Shown: positions 46,848 through 58,569 of the stretch, in pieces
Layout: every line of letters starts with the position of its first letter
Position numbering within the stretch: the stretch's first letter is position 1
Source: Heterocephalus glaber
Lineage: Eukaryota > Chordata > Mammalia > Rodentia > Bathyergidae
DNA length: 64,000 nucleotides
NCBI RefSeq assembly: GCF_000247695.1
Contig: NW_004624795.1
Coordinates: forward strand, 4,885,546-4,949,545
Reading direction: 5' to 3'
The notes under the pieces: model-generated
What the model was told of the DNA's origin: nothing
What the model saw: the letters and a program-made list of their open reading frames with translations, nothing else
The model's database searches: none
Program-made: the position numbers and the translations under genes

Positions 46848-47204
46848 GAAATGAATTATTAACCTTCAAAATGTGGTCAAATTATTGCTATGACTTTTGA
46901 GGGTTTTAGAGCCATTTAAACTTAGAGGATTGCACTGGTCTTTCTAACTCCTGTTCCCCTTCATTGGCACTAAAACTCCACCACAAGTAGCAAAATTAAA
47001 GAAGAGAAAGATGTCACGAGCAAATCTCGAACGTCGGAGTAACACAAACGTACCAAGAGCACTTTGAACAATAGTTTTCTTGCTGGGCACATTCATTTGA
47101 AAGTGTTTTATTTTGGGGGTTTTTAAGCTTAATACCTACTACTTAGGAAAAGTAAAAGTATATAATTAATCATGATAATATGTGGAATACACTAGTTTCG
47201 GTTT

Positions 47205-47290
47205 TGTTTTTTTGATTGGGTTTTTTTGAGACAGGGTCTCACCATGTGGCCCAGGCGGCAGTGACCCTCCCAAGTGCTAGGAACACCGTA
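47205..47290 (-). repeat. B1 SINE with internal deletion
   Basis: TTTTTTGAGACAGGGTCTCACC..GGCCCAGGCGGCAGTGACC..AAGTGCTAGGAAC. Confidence 0.75.
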
Positions 47291-49326
47291 CCCTACAGTA
47301 TACTAGTTTAAAACCCTTACTCCCAAGACTTTAAGCAGACTAACTCCTTTTCTCTCCTCCTATAAAACAGATACTAGAATTGTACATTCTTCAGCTAAAT
47401 TTGACTTCAAAATAAAATCCGTGTTAAGTGGAGAAGAGAGCCTAAAATTCCCAAAGAAAGGTGGAATTATTTTTACGAAGCTTGTACTTGTGCAGCCTAT
47501 TGAGTGTGGAGCTACAGACAAGCCGCCCACTAAGAGAAACGCTCAGTCTTTCAGTCTGGCCCGTGAATGCCATGGTTTCTTGGGGTTTGTGCCGTAACCC
47601 TGCTATATCCCATTACTTTTATTTTTTCCATTTCAATATCCTATACATCTACTCGCCTCTCTCGGGCTCTCCTTTAGCACTATTATGTTTCACAGAAGGA
47701 AGCTTTTTCCATTGGTGCTGGCCTGCATTTCCAGCAGTGAGCGTAAATGACCAGTTCTAAAAGGGGCCACGAGGAAGAAGCCCTCCCTCTGTCGGTAACA
47801 GGAATCCCGGCTCCCTTGGCCGGGCCCGGCCCCCTGCGTGAGGCTGGCAGGTGGCTGCTGCCCAATCCGACACCGCAGAAATGCTCTGCTGTTTCTCTAC
47901 CAGCGTAAGGATGGTGTAGGGTCCCTCGTGTGAATCACCTGTGCTTCAGTCCAGGTGTCGGGCATCTGGGGCTCATCTGGCAGTGACCACTATGACAAAG
48001 CAAGGGCGGCCTCTGGCTGCTTTCATCCTGAGCAGCAAAGAGCTCCGTGCAGACCAGGAAGCAGTGGAAACCATGACTCAAGACATCCAATGCCACAATG
48101 GGGCGTCATGTCCTGGAATCGAACTTGCTGACATCTGTTTCTGTTTTGTCTTCTAAGAGAAACATTGTCCTCCTTTGGTAACACTTTCAAGCTAAAAAGT
48201 AAAACAAGACTATGTAGCTACAGATACAGGTAGGGTTTTGTTTTCAAGTCCAGGAAGACAGACAATGGCTAAGCAGCTGGACTGAAAAACAGATGAAAAA
48301 CAGACTTGGGGACACCTACGATTCTCCACTTCACCATCATTTCCTCTGGTGGCAAATAGGACATTGTAACAGCAGCTGTGGCATCCAATGCCTTAATTTA
48401 CAGCAAGTCCACAACCATGACAAATAGCACTGAATTCTGAGCCAGCCAGAAGAAAAGGGGCCCAAGGCCCTGCGTATAGCAAGAACCGCAGGCCGGGCCG
48501 TTCGATGTTAGGCAGCACAACATGGAGAGAGAATTAGAGGAGCAGAAGAAAGGGAGGCACAGAACAGGAAGTGGCGAACATACATAGTATCTGTGTTTAT
48601 CTAGAGGCCTTCCCAAATCATCTGCTAGAGATTTCTTGTCTACTTTCCAAATAAGCCCCAGAACACCAAAGTATAGTTTTAGACATGTTCTTACCCTCTG
48701 AAATTTACCAGACCCCTAAAACAGTATCACTCTGATAGGACTAAAGATGCAACTCCTAAAACGACTTTCAAACATTATCTGCATGTTACTCAGCCAGAGA
48801 TAGTGAACTCTCAAGTTTGATGATTTCCAAATTTTTTGTACCCGCTTTTTGGAGGAAATACAGCTGCCACACAACACAAGCAAATGTGGCTGGTGTTTTC
48901 CAAGTTTTTAGCACTTTGAAACCTCCTGGCGTCAGCAGATATAAACGCACACTGCTGACCACCAGGAAGGGAACAGTATGGTGACATGGCTGACGGAGAG
49001 GGTTCGGGAAAACGGGGTGACATTAAGGGGGTAATGACTGGGGCCAGGATGTCAGGCAATTTCCAACAGCTCGCCAAACGGAAGTCTCCTCGTCCTATTT
49101 TCCTGTATGGTATCTTATTTCTGGCTCCTCATTTCCTCAGTGATCTGATAATTATGAAATGCTAAATAAAGTGTCATCTTTCTTGCAACAAATCAATGGA
49201 CAGAAAGCTCCCATCAACAGTGGAGATGTTTTCTAAAGCCCTGCTGATCACTTCCCAAGTGACCTCCCCACAAACCACAGAGTGCTCTTCAGGAACAAGG
49301 AAGCTCCTCTCCGCCATGAGAAACGC

Positions 49327-49364
<38 letters not shown>

Positions 49365-50559
49365 CGTGCGCGCATTTCAAAACAGAATTTGCAAGTAATA
49401 TGTAACTGTTAACGCCTGGCCATCACTTTGCCTTCTATCATCATTTAAGGTTGAAATTTAATCTTTTCCCCATGCTGATACAAAGATAGGAGAGAAGAGT
49501 TTCTCATTATATATTCATCCCTACAGATGTAGCAAAGCTGTTTTGGCATTCAGCGGCACCGATTTATACCAAAAGTGTCACCCTGCCCACCATTATACGC
49601 AGGGTCTCTCTCTCCCTGTAGTACAGTTTACAATAACCCCACCTTTATCCCTCACGCTGTCCTGGCAGAATCCTACAGTACAAAGGCAAAGTTAGGAAAG
49701 TAAAAAATTCTATGGGTTACAAACGCGGCCTCCACATACACAACTAAGCCTAAACCACCTGCTAAGGAAGCAACCTTATGCAGAAGTTTGTTTTCAACTT
49801 TCTTCCAGTTTACCAAAAACGAGATACTCTAACCCCCCTTTCACAAAAAGCTCCCCCCTTCTGTATTTCGTCTGTTTCAGTTCTGCCAGACAAGCTGGTC
49901 ACTCCACAGTCCCCATGGCGAGGTCAAAGTGATGCTGAATCAGCCAGGAGCAAATATTGATTCAAATCCAGCAGGGCAGCTCATGAGGTTCTCTCCCATC
50001 CCTTAGGGGAACAGACTCACTGTGCCCTTCCGGAGGGTAAACTCCCCTGTGGCTCAGGAATTTCCACAAGGTTTTACAAGCAGAAGCTAAGAATGGTTGG
50101 TCACACAAATTAAACCCAGCCACAAGCATGCAGATGCTGAGGTGTCAGTTCGAGCTTTCAGAGCCCCCTCAGAAAGGGATCAAACTCAGCCTCGACTTTT
50201 GTTCAACTGCCACATTTCAAGCAAGAGGTAATCAGGGCATCAATGGTAAAGGGAGATTTTTATTTCTTCTCCCCTGAAGCTGGGGTGTACACCTATCAGA
50301 CACTCACATTCAAAACTACACAAATCAGAGCCAGGTTAGAGCTTAATGCATGTGAAATTCCAACTCAGTCCAGGACTAAAACATTCCAACCTGGTCAAAG
50401 AATCAGTGGAAAAGTCTCCTTTGACTTTTCTATTAAAGAAGGAAATGTGGAAGTAAAATCAGTACAGAAACACAACTTGTTTCATCTGTACTCATTGGTG
50501 TTAGCTCAACTGGGTTTCGTGCTATTATCTGTTTGTTTCTACTTTGTAAGTTAAAAGCT
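47291..50559. other. Intronic mostly unique sequence
   Basis: Over 3 kb without recognised SINEs apart from the (GT)n at 49327. The 103-codon plus ORF at 50243-50554 starts with ATG but has no homology I recognise. No paired splice sites were found. Confidence 0.45.
49327..49373. repeat. (GT)n / (CGTG)n microsatellite
   Basis: About 16 GT units, then CGTGCGTGCGCGC, a possible Z-DNA-prone alternating purine-pyrimidine run. Confidence 0.95.
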
Positions 50560-50645
50560 TTTTTTTTTTTTGGTACCGGGGATTGAACTCAGGACCTTGT
50601 GCTTGCACGACAGGTGCCAGAACCACTGAGCTAAATCCCCAGCCC
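50560..50645 (-). repeat. IDL SINE
   Basis: T11 then GGTACCGGGGATTGAACTCA..CTAAATCCCCAGCCC. The flanks GTAAGTTAAAAGC and GTAAGTGAAAAGC form a one-mismatch target duplication. Confidence 0.9.
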
Positions 50646-51143
50646 GGGTAAGTGAAAAGCTTTTGATGTCATGTATCCTGAGTACCAACTTTGAAGATAA
50701 CAATACACCATGTATGAACTATTGTTATCTTCTTATTATTTTGTTATGAAATTTTATTTTTTCATAAAATAAAAAAGAAGAAAAAACCCAATGAAAATGA
50801 TCTCACACTGTCTAACACCTTCCCACTAGGAATTTGGACAAACATAAATGTTTAGTTTCACTTTTTTGTTCTTGTTGTTATTAAATGTAAAAGTGTTCAA
50901 TAAAGGCCAACACAGAATTCCAAAGCTAAAAGCAGAATACTAATCTCAAAATACATAATTTATCAAATATTTTTATTTTGGTAAACTGCACTTAACTAAA
51001 TAGTGAGATTCCACCACATGTAAGGAAGGGGCTATGACAGGTGTACTTTACTTTGTTAATTTATACACTATTGAAGTCGATTTTATGGATTCTAAATTTT
51101 CTAACATTTCCGAAAAAGCACAGTGGGGCCCATCTGTACCAAC

Positions 51144-51249
51144 CTAGTTCTGATCTGCTGGAAGCCCCGGAGAATATGGGCCCTGTGATCCCTCGCAGAA
51201 GTGCTGAGGTCCTCGTTCCGCAACCCTTCGGCCAAGAAATCTTCGGCGT
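51144..51249 (-). CDS. Exon A of an unrecognised minus-strand gene
   Basis: This is a 106-nt internal exon. On the minus strand it follows a strong pyrimidine tract (CCTTTCCTCTCCCTTTAG) and ends AACTAG|GTTGGT, so the donor is AG|GT but only of moderate strength. It starts two bases into a codon-completing position (2 nt, then 34 full codons, then 2 nt) and has no stop in that frame. The readable peptide begins AEDFLAEG and continues [20 protein letters not shown], then FQQIRT. It is hydrophilic, with no membrane segment or signal peptide, and I do not recognise a domain. The trailing AG joins the first G of the 26-nt exon at 24312 to give an Arg codon, so the phase is right. The sequence around it is not a recognised repeat, although a B1-dID lies about 110 bp upstream in transcription. 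What is seen is the splice sites, the open frame and the phase match; that it is a real gene is an inference. Confidence 0.78.
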
Positions 51250-51359
51250 CTAAAGGGAGAGGAAAGGCAGTCACCGGAAAAGAAGGCATCATACGAGAGA
51301 GAAGGGAAAACCTGCAGGATGAAGGAATTAACATTGTTGTTGAGAATGTACTTGACATC

Positions 51360-51550
51360 AGAACTGTACACAGGGTACCGTGCAAGTCAGGCAAGCACCA
51401 CACCACTGAGCCACTGCCCCAGCCCTTTGGAAAGTTTTATTTAGAGACAGGTCTCATTAAGTTGCCCAGACTGGTCTTCAACTTGCAGTCCTCCTGCCTC
51501 AGCCTCCTGAACAGCTGGGATCACAGGTGTGTGCCACTGCACCTGGTTGA
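51360..51550 (-). repeat. B1-dID dimeric SINE near exon A
   Basis: The dID part is GTACCGTGCAAGTCAGGCAA..GAGCCACTGCCCCAGCCC, then the B1 part GAGACAGGTCTCATTAAGTTG..GCCACTGCACCTGG. It lies about 110 bp beyond the acceptor side of exon A. Confidence 0.85.
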
Positions 51551-52687
51551 AGTGTATATTTAATAATAGTTAAGACGGCAAATTTTACGTCTTACACAAT
51601 AATTAAAATTTTACATATGTCTATAAGTGACATGGTCTAATCATCCAAGACCTTGTGATGAATTTAGAAAACCAATGCACATATTAACAAGAAATAACTT
51701 TTTGAAACCATTTTAAAGAAACATTTACATATTAATGATCAAGGGTGGCAGAGGATGGGCTGTCAATTTCATAAAAATGAAAGTATTACAAATAAGTCAC
51801 AGAAGGTCACAGACCAATAGAAGTGAGAGAAGAAACACCATAAAATAAATAAAATAAAAAATAGAGCTGAATTGCAAAACCAAGAAGCAAAGGGCAGGCG
51901 TTCCAAGAGGAACATTAATTAGTGGGCACATCATTGAAAATGACAATGATGCCACGTGGAGGAGCCCATGTGGGAAAGAAAAATGTGCTCAAGAGAAGGA
52001 AACCACGATTAATATGAGCAGACATTACAAAATAGGAGTATGGTAGAAATATATCATGTGAAACAAGTCACATTAGGGTAAAGAACAAAACTGGGGGTAT
52101 ACACATTTTCAAAGATAAAAATACATTGATAATGACTAGAGTTGCCAAAAATAGCTCCACACTTTCATCTGCGTGTTTATCATTCCAGAGAAGCATATAA
52201 ATAATATGCTTAAAATTCTTGCCTTCAAAAATGTCCCTATAATATGAAACTTTATCATATATAGGATATGAATTAATACAGATGAGTTACCTACCCACAT
52301 TTTTGTTTTACATTCACAACACCAAGCAAAAAAGTCCTAGATAACCATCGCTAGGATTTCTGATGAGGTACAAAGTCCTGGAAACTTAAATTTTCACAAA
52401 GAATTGGCATTAACATCTAAGCCCTGCATTCCATTGATCAGGGGCTTTTGAGTGCTAAAAACCAAGGAAATGGGAAGTTGAATTAAAAGTCAAAAAGAAC
52501 TGGCATCTGAAATTAAATTAGTGCAATATATCATACTAATTGAAGAAAGGACAAAACCCACATGAGCATCTCAAGAGACACAGAAAAGGCATTCAACAAA
52601 ATTCAACAGCCCTTCACGATAAAAACACAGCAACTAGAACCAGAAGGAAACTTCCTCAGCCTGATAAAAGCATCCACAAAACCCCAC

Positions 52688-52775
52688 AGCTAGGTGCTAA
52701 GAACATAACTTAGTTGTAGCGTATATGCTTGGCACATGCAGGGCCCCGGGTTCAATCCCCAGCACCCCAACAAAC
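52688..52775 (+). repeat. ID-type SINE inside L1
   Basis: GCTAGGTGCTAAGAACATAAC..GGGTTCAATCCCCAGCACCC. An older ID form with CCCCAGCACC. Confidence 0.75.
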
Positions 52776-53147
52776 ACAACCCAGCTCACTCTGTACTGAA
52801 AGTGAGACTGAATGTTCTCCCCTTCTCCTAAGAGCAAGAGCAAGACAAAGATAGTTTCTCTCACCATTCACAACCAACATGGAGCTAGCGATGCTAGCTA
52901 GGGCAATTAGATAAGAAAATGAAGTTTTAAAAAAACCTAGATTGGAAAGAAAGAAAGAAAGCAACCTCTATTTGTAGGTAATATGATCTTGTGCATGGAA
53001 AACCCTAAGGAATCCACTAAAAACTATCAGAATGGATCCAGTTTGTAGGCTAACAATCAATGTGCAAGATCAGCTGTATTTCTATACAGTAGCAATGAAA
53101 AAAAATAAAACTCTATTTACTATTAAAAGTAATTCAATACCTAAAAA

Positions 53148-53243
53148 TAAATGTGGGGTGGGGTCCAGCTCAGTAGCAGAACACATGCCCAGCATATATA
53201 TACGAGGTCCTAGGTTCAATGCCCAGCATCCCCTCAATAATAA
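53148..53243 (+). repeat. ID-type SINE inside L1
   Basis: GGGGTGGGGTCCAGCTCAGT..GGTTCAATGCCCAGCATCCC. An older ID form. Confidence 0.7.
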
Positions 53244-54093
53244 ATTCAACAAGGAGCGAAAAGCTTAAATCTGATAACTATGAAATATCATTAAGGAAAT
53301 TAGGGAAGACCTCAAATATGGACTGGGAGATTTATCATTATTAAAAACAGCACTCTTCCTCAAACTGATGTAAAGATTCAATACCCATCAAAACCTCAGC
53401 TGGGTTTTCTGCAGAAATTCACAAGCTGATCTTAAAATTCCTTCAGAAATTGATGGGACCCAGAAGAGCCAAAATAATTTTGAAAAAGAAAAATAAATTT
53501 GGAGGACTCTCACTTTCTGATTTTAAAACTTACCATCGAACTACGGGACTCAAGGCAATATACTACTAGCATGAAGACAGACACACCAACCAAAGGAAGA
53601 GGACTAATGGTCCAGAAATTAACTCTCACATTTATGCCCAATTTTTGACGAGAGTGCCGAGACAACTCAATGGAGAAATAGTTGTTTTCAACAAATGGTC
53701 TTTGGACAACTGAATAACTACAGGCAGAAGAATGAATTGGATTCATATCTCTCATATTACACAAACATTAACCCAGCATGGATCACAGACCCAAATGTAA
53801 GAGCTGAAGTTATAAGATTCTCAGAAAATAAAACAGGCCTGAGTCTTCATGAACTTGGGCTGAGCAATAATGCAACATCAGAAGAAACCACAACAAAAAA
53901 GAAAATACATAAATTGGACATCATCAAAATGAAAACCTCTTGGGCTTCAAAGAATGCCATTAAAGTGGAAAGATAAACCACAGAGTGGAGAGTTTGTAAA
54001 TCACACAGGTGATAAGGGATTTGTAGGTAGATATAGAAAGAATTTTCATGAGTCAACAGTGAGATAATAATCCAATTAAAAAAGGAGCAAAAG

Positions 54094-54186
54094 GGGCCAA
54101 GGATTTAGCTCAGTGGTACCATGCCTGCCTCACAAGTGCAAGGTCCTGAGTTCAATCCCCAGTACCAAAAAAAAAAAAAAAAAAAA
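54094..54186 (+). repeat. IDL SINE inside L1
   Basis: GGGGCCAAGGATTTAGCTCA..TTCAATCCCCAGTACC with an A20 tail. The flanking L1 text AAAAAGGAGCAAA is duplicated. Confidence 0.9.
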
Positions 54187-54428
54187 GGAGCAAAGGCACT
54201 GAATAGACATTTCCTAAAGAAGATACACAAATAAACCCATGAAATAAATCCATGAAAATACACTCCACAGCACTTAACCTGGGGAAATGCAAACCAAAGC
54301 ACAATGACCCACCCACTATTTCACACCCACCAGGATGGCTACGGGCAGAAAGACTGTGGGAATTAAAGACTGCCTTTAACTGCGATTTTCAAAGCAGGAA
54401 CATTATTCCAAACAGAATTGAAGGGGTT

Positions 54429-54511
54429 TTTTTTTGTGGTACTGAGGATCAAACTTGGGACCTTGCACTTGCGAGGCAGATGGCGGAACCACTGAGCTAA
54501 ATCCCCAGCTG
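54429..54511 (-). repeat. IDL SINE
   Basis: TTTTTTTTGTGGTACTGAGGA..TAAATCCCCAGCT. It lies 240 bp from the opposite copy at 54094. Confidence 0.88.
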
Positions 54512-54703
54512 AAGGTTCTTAAATGATTTTAAAAAGACACACGGCATCAAAATGGAACTAATAAGATTATGTTGCTGATGACAATATTGTGAAGTTAAAC
54601 TTTTATATCAAAAGCAAAGATTTTCGTACCACTTCAAAAAATAAAGTGGGTCTAATAGCCATCTAAAAGATACAAAATAAAACAAATTAAAAGAGAAATT
54701 GTT

Positions 54704-54806
54704 GGGGCCAGGGATTTAGCTCAGTGGTGCTGCCACCTGCCTCACAAGCACAAGGTCCCGAGTTTGATCCCTGCTATCAAAAAATAAAAATAAAAAATAA
54801 AAAAGA
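54704..54806 (+). repeat. IDL SINE
   Basis: GGGGCCAGGGATTTAGCTCA..GTTTGATCCCTGCTATC with an (AAAAAT)n tail. AAAAGAGA occurs on both flanks. Confidence 0.88.
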
Positions 54807-54879
54807 GATGGTAAAACTTCATAGCTTAATTCTTTTAAAAGCGCGAATGACAATGATTTATATGAAAGTAGAATTCAAA

Positions 54880-54998
54880 CCAGACATGGTGGCCCACACT
54901 TGTAATCCTAGCACTCTGGAGGCTGAGGCAGGAGGATCACCATGAGTTTGAGGCCAACCTGGGCTACATAGCAAGACATCTCAAAAAAAAAAAAAAAG
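54880..54998 (+). repeat. B1 SINE
   Basis: CCAGACATGGTGGCCCACAC..ATAGCAAGACATCTC + A15. The flanks AGTAGAATTCAA and AGTAGAACTCAA are a one-mismatch target duplication. Confidence 0.9.
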
Positions 54999-55054
54999 TA
55001 GAACTCAAGGAACAATTGAAAATAACCAAAGAGAATCATTTTTTTGTTTGTTTT

Positions 55055-55140
55055 TTGGGGCTTTTTTGGTACCGGGGATCGAACTTGGGACTTTGCACTT
55101 GTGAGGCAGGTGGCGGAACCACTGAGTTAAATCCCTGGCC
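55055..55140 (-). repeat. IDL SINE with 15-bp target duplications
   Basis: Flanks GAGAATCATTTTTTG on both sides (about 55032 and 55142). Body TTTTTTGGTACCGGGGATCG..TAAATCCCTGGCC. Confidence 0.9.
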
Positions 55141-55783
55141 TGAGAATCATTTTTTGATACAAAGTATAAAGTTCAATGGGCATAACCTATGTGCTAAATA
55201 GCACAGTAACAAAAAACATACACTGAAAATTGTGAGAAACATAAGCAGAAATTAGTAAAAAAAATATTGAAATACCACTACTAGTTTTTGACAAACCAAG
55301 TGGACAAAAATAAATACTGTAATATCAGATATATGCTGTCCATAGAAATACAAGGTACACATGAAAATTTTAAATTCTCATTTAATATATGAAACAAATT
55401 AGAACAAAAGATATATGAAATTAATTTTAGTGACATTTCTTTATTTAATCCAATGGATCCAAAATATTGTCATTTCAATATGTAATCAATATGGAAAAAT
55501 ACTATTGAGATAGTTTCCTCTTTTGTATTGTCTTCAAAACTCAGTATGCCTTTTACACATTTTTCTTTTTCTTTTATGAGAAAATAAAACAAATTTTATA
55601 ATCAAATGATGTATTATTATCTTTAATATAGCTACTCAGTGCAAGACATGAGCCAGTAAACAAAAAAAGGAAACAGGTAGTAACATAAACTTTATTTTCA
55701 GTGAACTAAACTATTAGTATAAAATATAAAAGAACAAATTAGCATATATGTATATATACACACATATATATTGAAATAGTTTT

Positions 55784-55869
55784 GTTTTTTTTTTTTGGTG
55801 CCAGGGCTCGAACTCAGGTTCTTGTGCTTGCAAGACAGGCGGCAGAACCGCTGAGCTAAATCCCTGGCC
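55784..55869 (-). repeat. IDL SINE
   Basis: T10 then GGTGCCAGGGCTCGAACTC..TAAATCCCTGGCCC. The flanks TGAAATAGTTTTG and TGAAATACTTTTA are a near-perfect duplication. Confidence 0.9.
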
Positions 55870-57124
55870 CTGAAATACTTTTAAAACAACTGAATATGGA
55901 ATCTTGGGAAGTGTCCGAACTTCTCCCCACTTCCTATTTGTCTCTCTTCTATTTTGCCATTTTAAACTATGAAACATCTCAGTTAAGATTAATCCAAGTC
56001 AAGTGCTCAACAGCTACATGCAGAGAAGAGCAACTACATGGGGCAATCCAGATTTAGAGAATGCAGCATAATTAATTAGAAAGACCATACAGGTGAATCA
56101 GAATTTATGCCCTATTATCAAAACACTGTACAAACTGCCATGCAAAATGTATGAAGTACTAGATTACAATGAAACAACCATAATTTCTTAAAAACTCCAA
56201 ATTACATCTTATTTTATGACCACAGTGAAATAAAACCAGGACTTATTAAAGGGTAGACAAATCTTTCTACACTCAGACACTTAAAATATAAATGCCTACA
56301 TATATGCTGGGTCAAAGCGAAACTCAAAAATTGTAATTACCACCGAGGAGAAAACAACCTATGTAAAACTTTATACGATGCCACCATCATTGTAGGGTGA
56401 CAGGTTCATAGACTTCAACATTTTCAATGTTAAATAAGAATGAAAATAAAAGCAATAAGCACCAAACTCAAGACATCAGAAAAAGAGCAATGAAATAAGT
56501 CTATGGGAAATGCGAGGAAGGAAATGATAAAGATAAAAGCAGAAGTTAATGAGTCAGAACAGTGGTTTTCTAGCAGTGGTCTCAGGGGTCCTGAATGGCT
56601 CCCTTCCCCTCCTCCTCCTTCTTTAATCACAGGCCTTGGATTTTCTTATTTTCTACACTGACATTTCACGTAAGCTTTTACTTTTTAAAAGGTCCCATTG
56701 TACAACGTTAGTGGTTTGAAATCACTCATCTTAAAAATAGGGAGAAAATGTATAAAAGCTAAATAAGAACTGGGGGTTTTTCAGAGGCAATGGGGAACTC
56801 CAACAAATTGATAAACTATTAGCAGTGTAATCATGGAAAAAGGAGAAAAAGCACAAAGATCCAAAAATTTGGCAAAATGAAAGGGAACAATAACAGAGAA
56901 TCTTTAAAAAGATAAAGAAAATATTTTGTAAACATAGTTTCAATTTCTTTTAATTTCTTCTTCATGTTTTGTATATAATTTAAGTTTTGTGACAGTGGGT
57001 ATCATTTTATTCCTGTAAAGGGATACTTTCAAAAATAAAGTGCCATGTAAACAAAATAAAATGGCACAAATAAAATCTCAATGAAACAGTTTTATATATA
57101 TATAAAATGTACCTATATAAATGT
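55870..57124. other. AT-rich sequence, no feature seen
   Basis: No exon or SINE recognised; some of it may be decayed L1. Confidence 0.4.
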
Positions 57125-57229
57125 CTAGGCTGGAAGTGTAGCTCGGTGGTAGAGTGTATGCTTAGCATGTGTGAGGGTCTGTGTTCAATCCCCAGCACCC
57201 CCAGATACACACACACACACACACACACA
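57125..57229 (+). repeat. ID-type SINE with (CA)n tail
   Basis: TAGGCTGGAAGTGTAGCTCG, GTGGTAGAGTGTATGCTTAG and CAATCCCCAGCACCC, then (AC)n at about 57206-57229. Confidence 0.85.
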
Positions 57230-58110
57230 CCTCAGTGAAACTCAATAAAATAAATATAAAAGAATACGTAGGCATATTACAGTCAAAATGCTGAAAAGAG
57301 TAATGGTGTCCAAGGAGATGGAAATGACATATTTAAAGCACTGAAGGGAAAAAGAAAACAAAACAAATCCTGTCAACCCCAAATTCTATGTGCAGGGATG
57401 GCAGGCATCAACATATGAAGGCAGAAAAGAAGCCATTTTTCTGGGCTGGGGATTTGGCTCAGTGGTTCTGCCACCTACCTCGCAAGCACAAAGTCCTGAG
57501 TTCAATTCTCAGTACCAAAAAAGAAGACATTTTTCAGATAAACACAAACTGAGAAACTGTTTTGCTAGGCACCAACTGAAGGAGACTTTGATGGCCAAAA
57601 GCAGAAATAATGTGGACACAAAAATAAAGTAATATTGGGTTGAATCCAAAGCATATAATAGGTATCCATGAGTCCATAGTGATATGAATGAATAATCGCC
57701 TTAGTTAACAAATGGGAGACAAGAAATCACTTCCAGTGCAGAGTTCTAAGTTGTTTCTATAGCTACTACACCCACCGGGCAAGGGAGCGAGATTCCTGAT
57801 CCTTGAGTGATCTAATCAAGAGAAAAATACTAGACAGTTTCTAATTGAGCACCGTTCTACCATGTACCTGGTCAAGCTCCGCAAAAGTGTCACAGTCACC
57901 CCAAACAAGGACAGTCTGGGAAATGTCACAGCCAAGAGGACCCCAAGGAGACTGAATTAAATGAGGGACCCTGGAGAGGATGCTGGGACAGAATAAGGAT
58001 ATTAGGGAAAAGCAACAAAAAAGAATCCACTAAGGATTTTAGTTAAGGGATCCATGAATTATAACAAAAAAATACCATGCTAATGTAAAGTGTTAATAGT
58101 AAGAGAAACT
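57230..58110 (+). mobile_element. Old L1M-type 3' end
   Basis: Text diagnostic of ancient mammalian L1 3' regions appears in order: GTATCCATGAGTCCATAGTG near 57660, GTCACAGCCAAGAGGACCCC near 57930, and a terminal segment around 58030-58108 (ATACCATGCTAATGTAAAG, AGTAAGAGAAACTGG). It is interrupted by an ID-like SINE at 57444. It is decayed and non-coding. Confidence 0.8.
57444..57522 (+). repeat. IDL SINE inside an L1 3' end
   Basis: GGGCTGGGGATTTGGCTCAG..TCAATTCTCAGTACC. The flanks GAAGCCATTTTTC and GAAGACATTTTTC differ at one base. Confidence 0.9.
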
Positions 58111-58111
58111 G

Positions 58112-58330
58112 GAAGCTGGGTATGGTAGTGCACATTTCTAATCCCAGCACTCAGGAGGCTGAGGCAGGAGGATCATCACGAGTTCAAGGCCAGCCTGGGG
58201 TACATAGGGAGACCCTGTCTCAAAAAACAACCACTACCAGGTCCAGGGATTTAGCTCAGTGGCACTGCACCTGCCTCGCAAGCACAAGGTCCTGGGTTCC
58301 ATCGCTGGTACAAAAAAACCCAAAACACCA
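58112..58330 (+). mobile_element. Second B1 + IDL tandem (possible composite)
   Basis: The same architecture as at 45.0 kb: a B1 (58112-58222, AGCTGGGTATGGTAGTGCAC..CCCTGTCTC), a linker (AAAAAACAACCACTACCAG) and an IDL (about 58241-58312), then a short A/C tail. No convincing target duplication was found around either the unit or the IDL, so nested insertion is not excluded here. Confidence 0.7.
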
Positions 58331-58569
58331 CCAACAACAATGACAAAAAAGAAGATCCTGTGCCATGTGGCATGTTAAAGCATGTACTTTATTCCTACAG
58401 ATGATACATGTAACATGATATGTGTTATTTTGAACTTCAGTGCTACTGAATTCTTCCCCCTGACACCCAGCTTTACTGAAGACTAACTGACAAATAATCT
58501 TACTAAATAGTGAATTACAAGCTAAGGCCCGGTTTTGAGAAAAGCAAAAGAATTTTCCTTGGGATATGA

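Larger units (their letters stand above)
52490..54430 (+). mobile_element. Long old L1 fragment (ORF2 3' part to 3' region), interrupted by SINEs
   Basis: Sense-strand L1 text runs through this stretch. The reverse-transcriptase C-terminal part is at 52540-52685 (ending near CATCCACAAAACCCCACAGC). Later ORF2 text includes CAGCTGTATTTCTATACA at 53070 and CTTGGGCTTCAAAGAATGCC near 53940, and late ORF2 text reappears after the SINE at 54190-54370. Many stops and indels are present. Three SINEs interrupt it: an ID-type at 52688, an ID-type at 53150 and an ID-like at 54094. It is dead and in the antisense orientation relative to the minus-strand gene. Confidence 0.85.

Noticed and set aside
50243..50554. 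103-codon plus ORF beginning with ATG
   Set aside because: No recognisable family, no flanking exon signals, and AT-rich composition like its surroundings. Likely chance.
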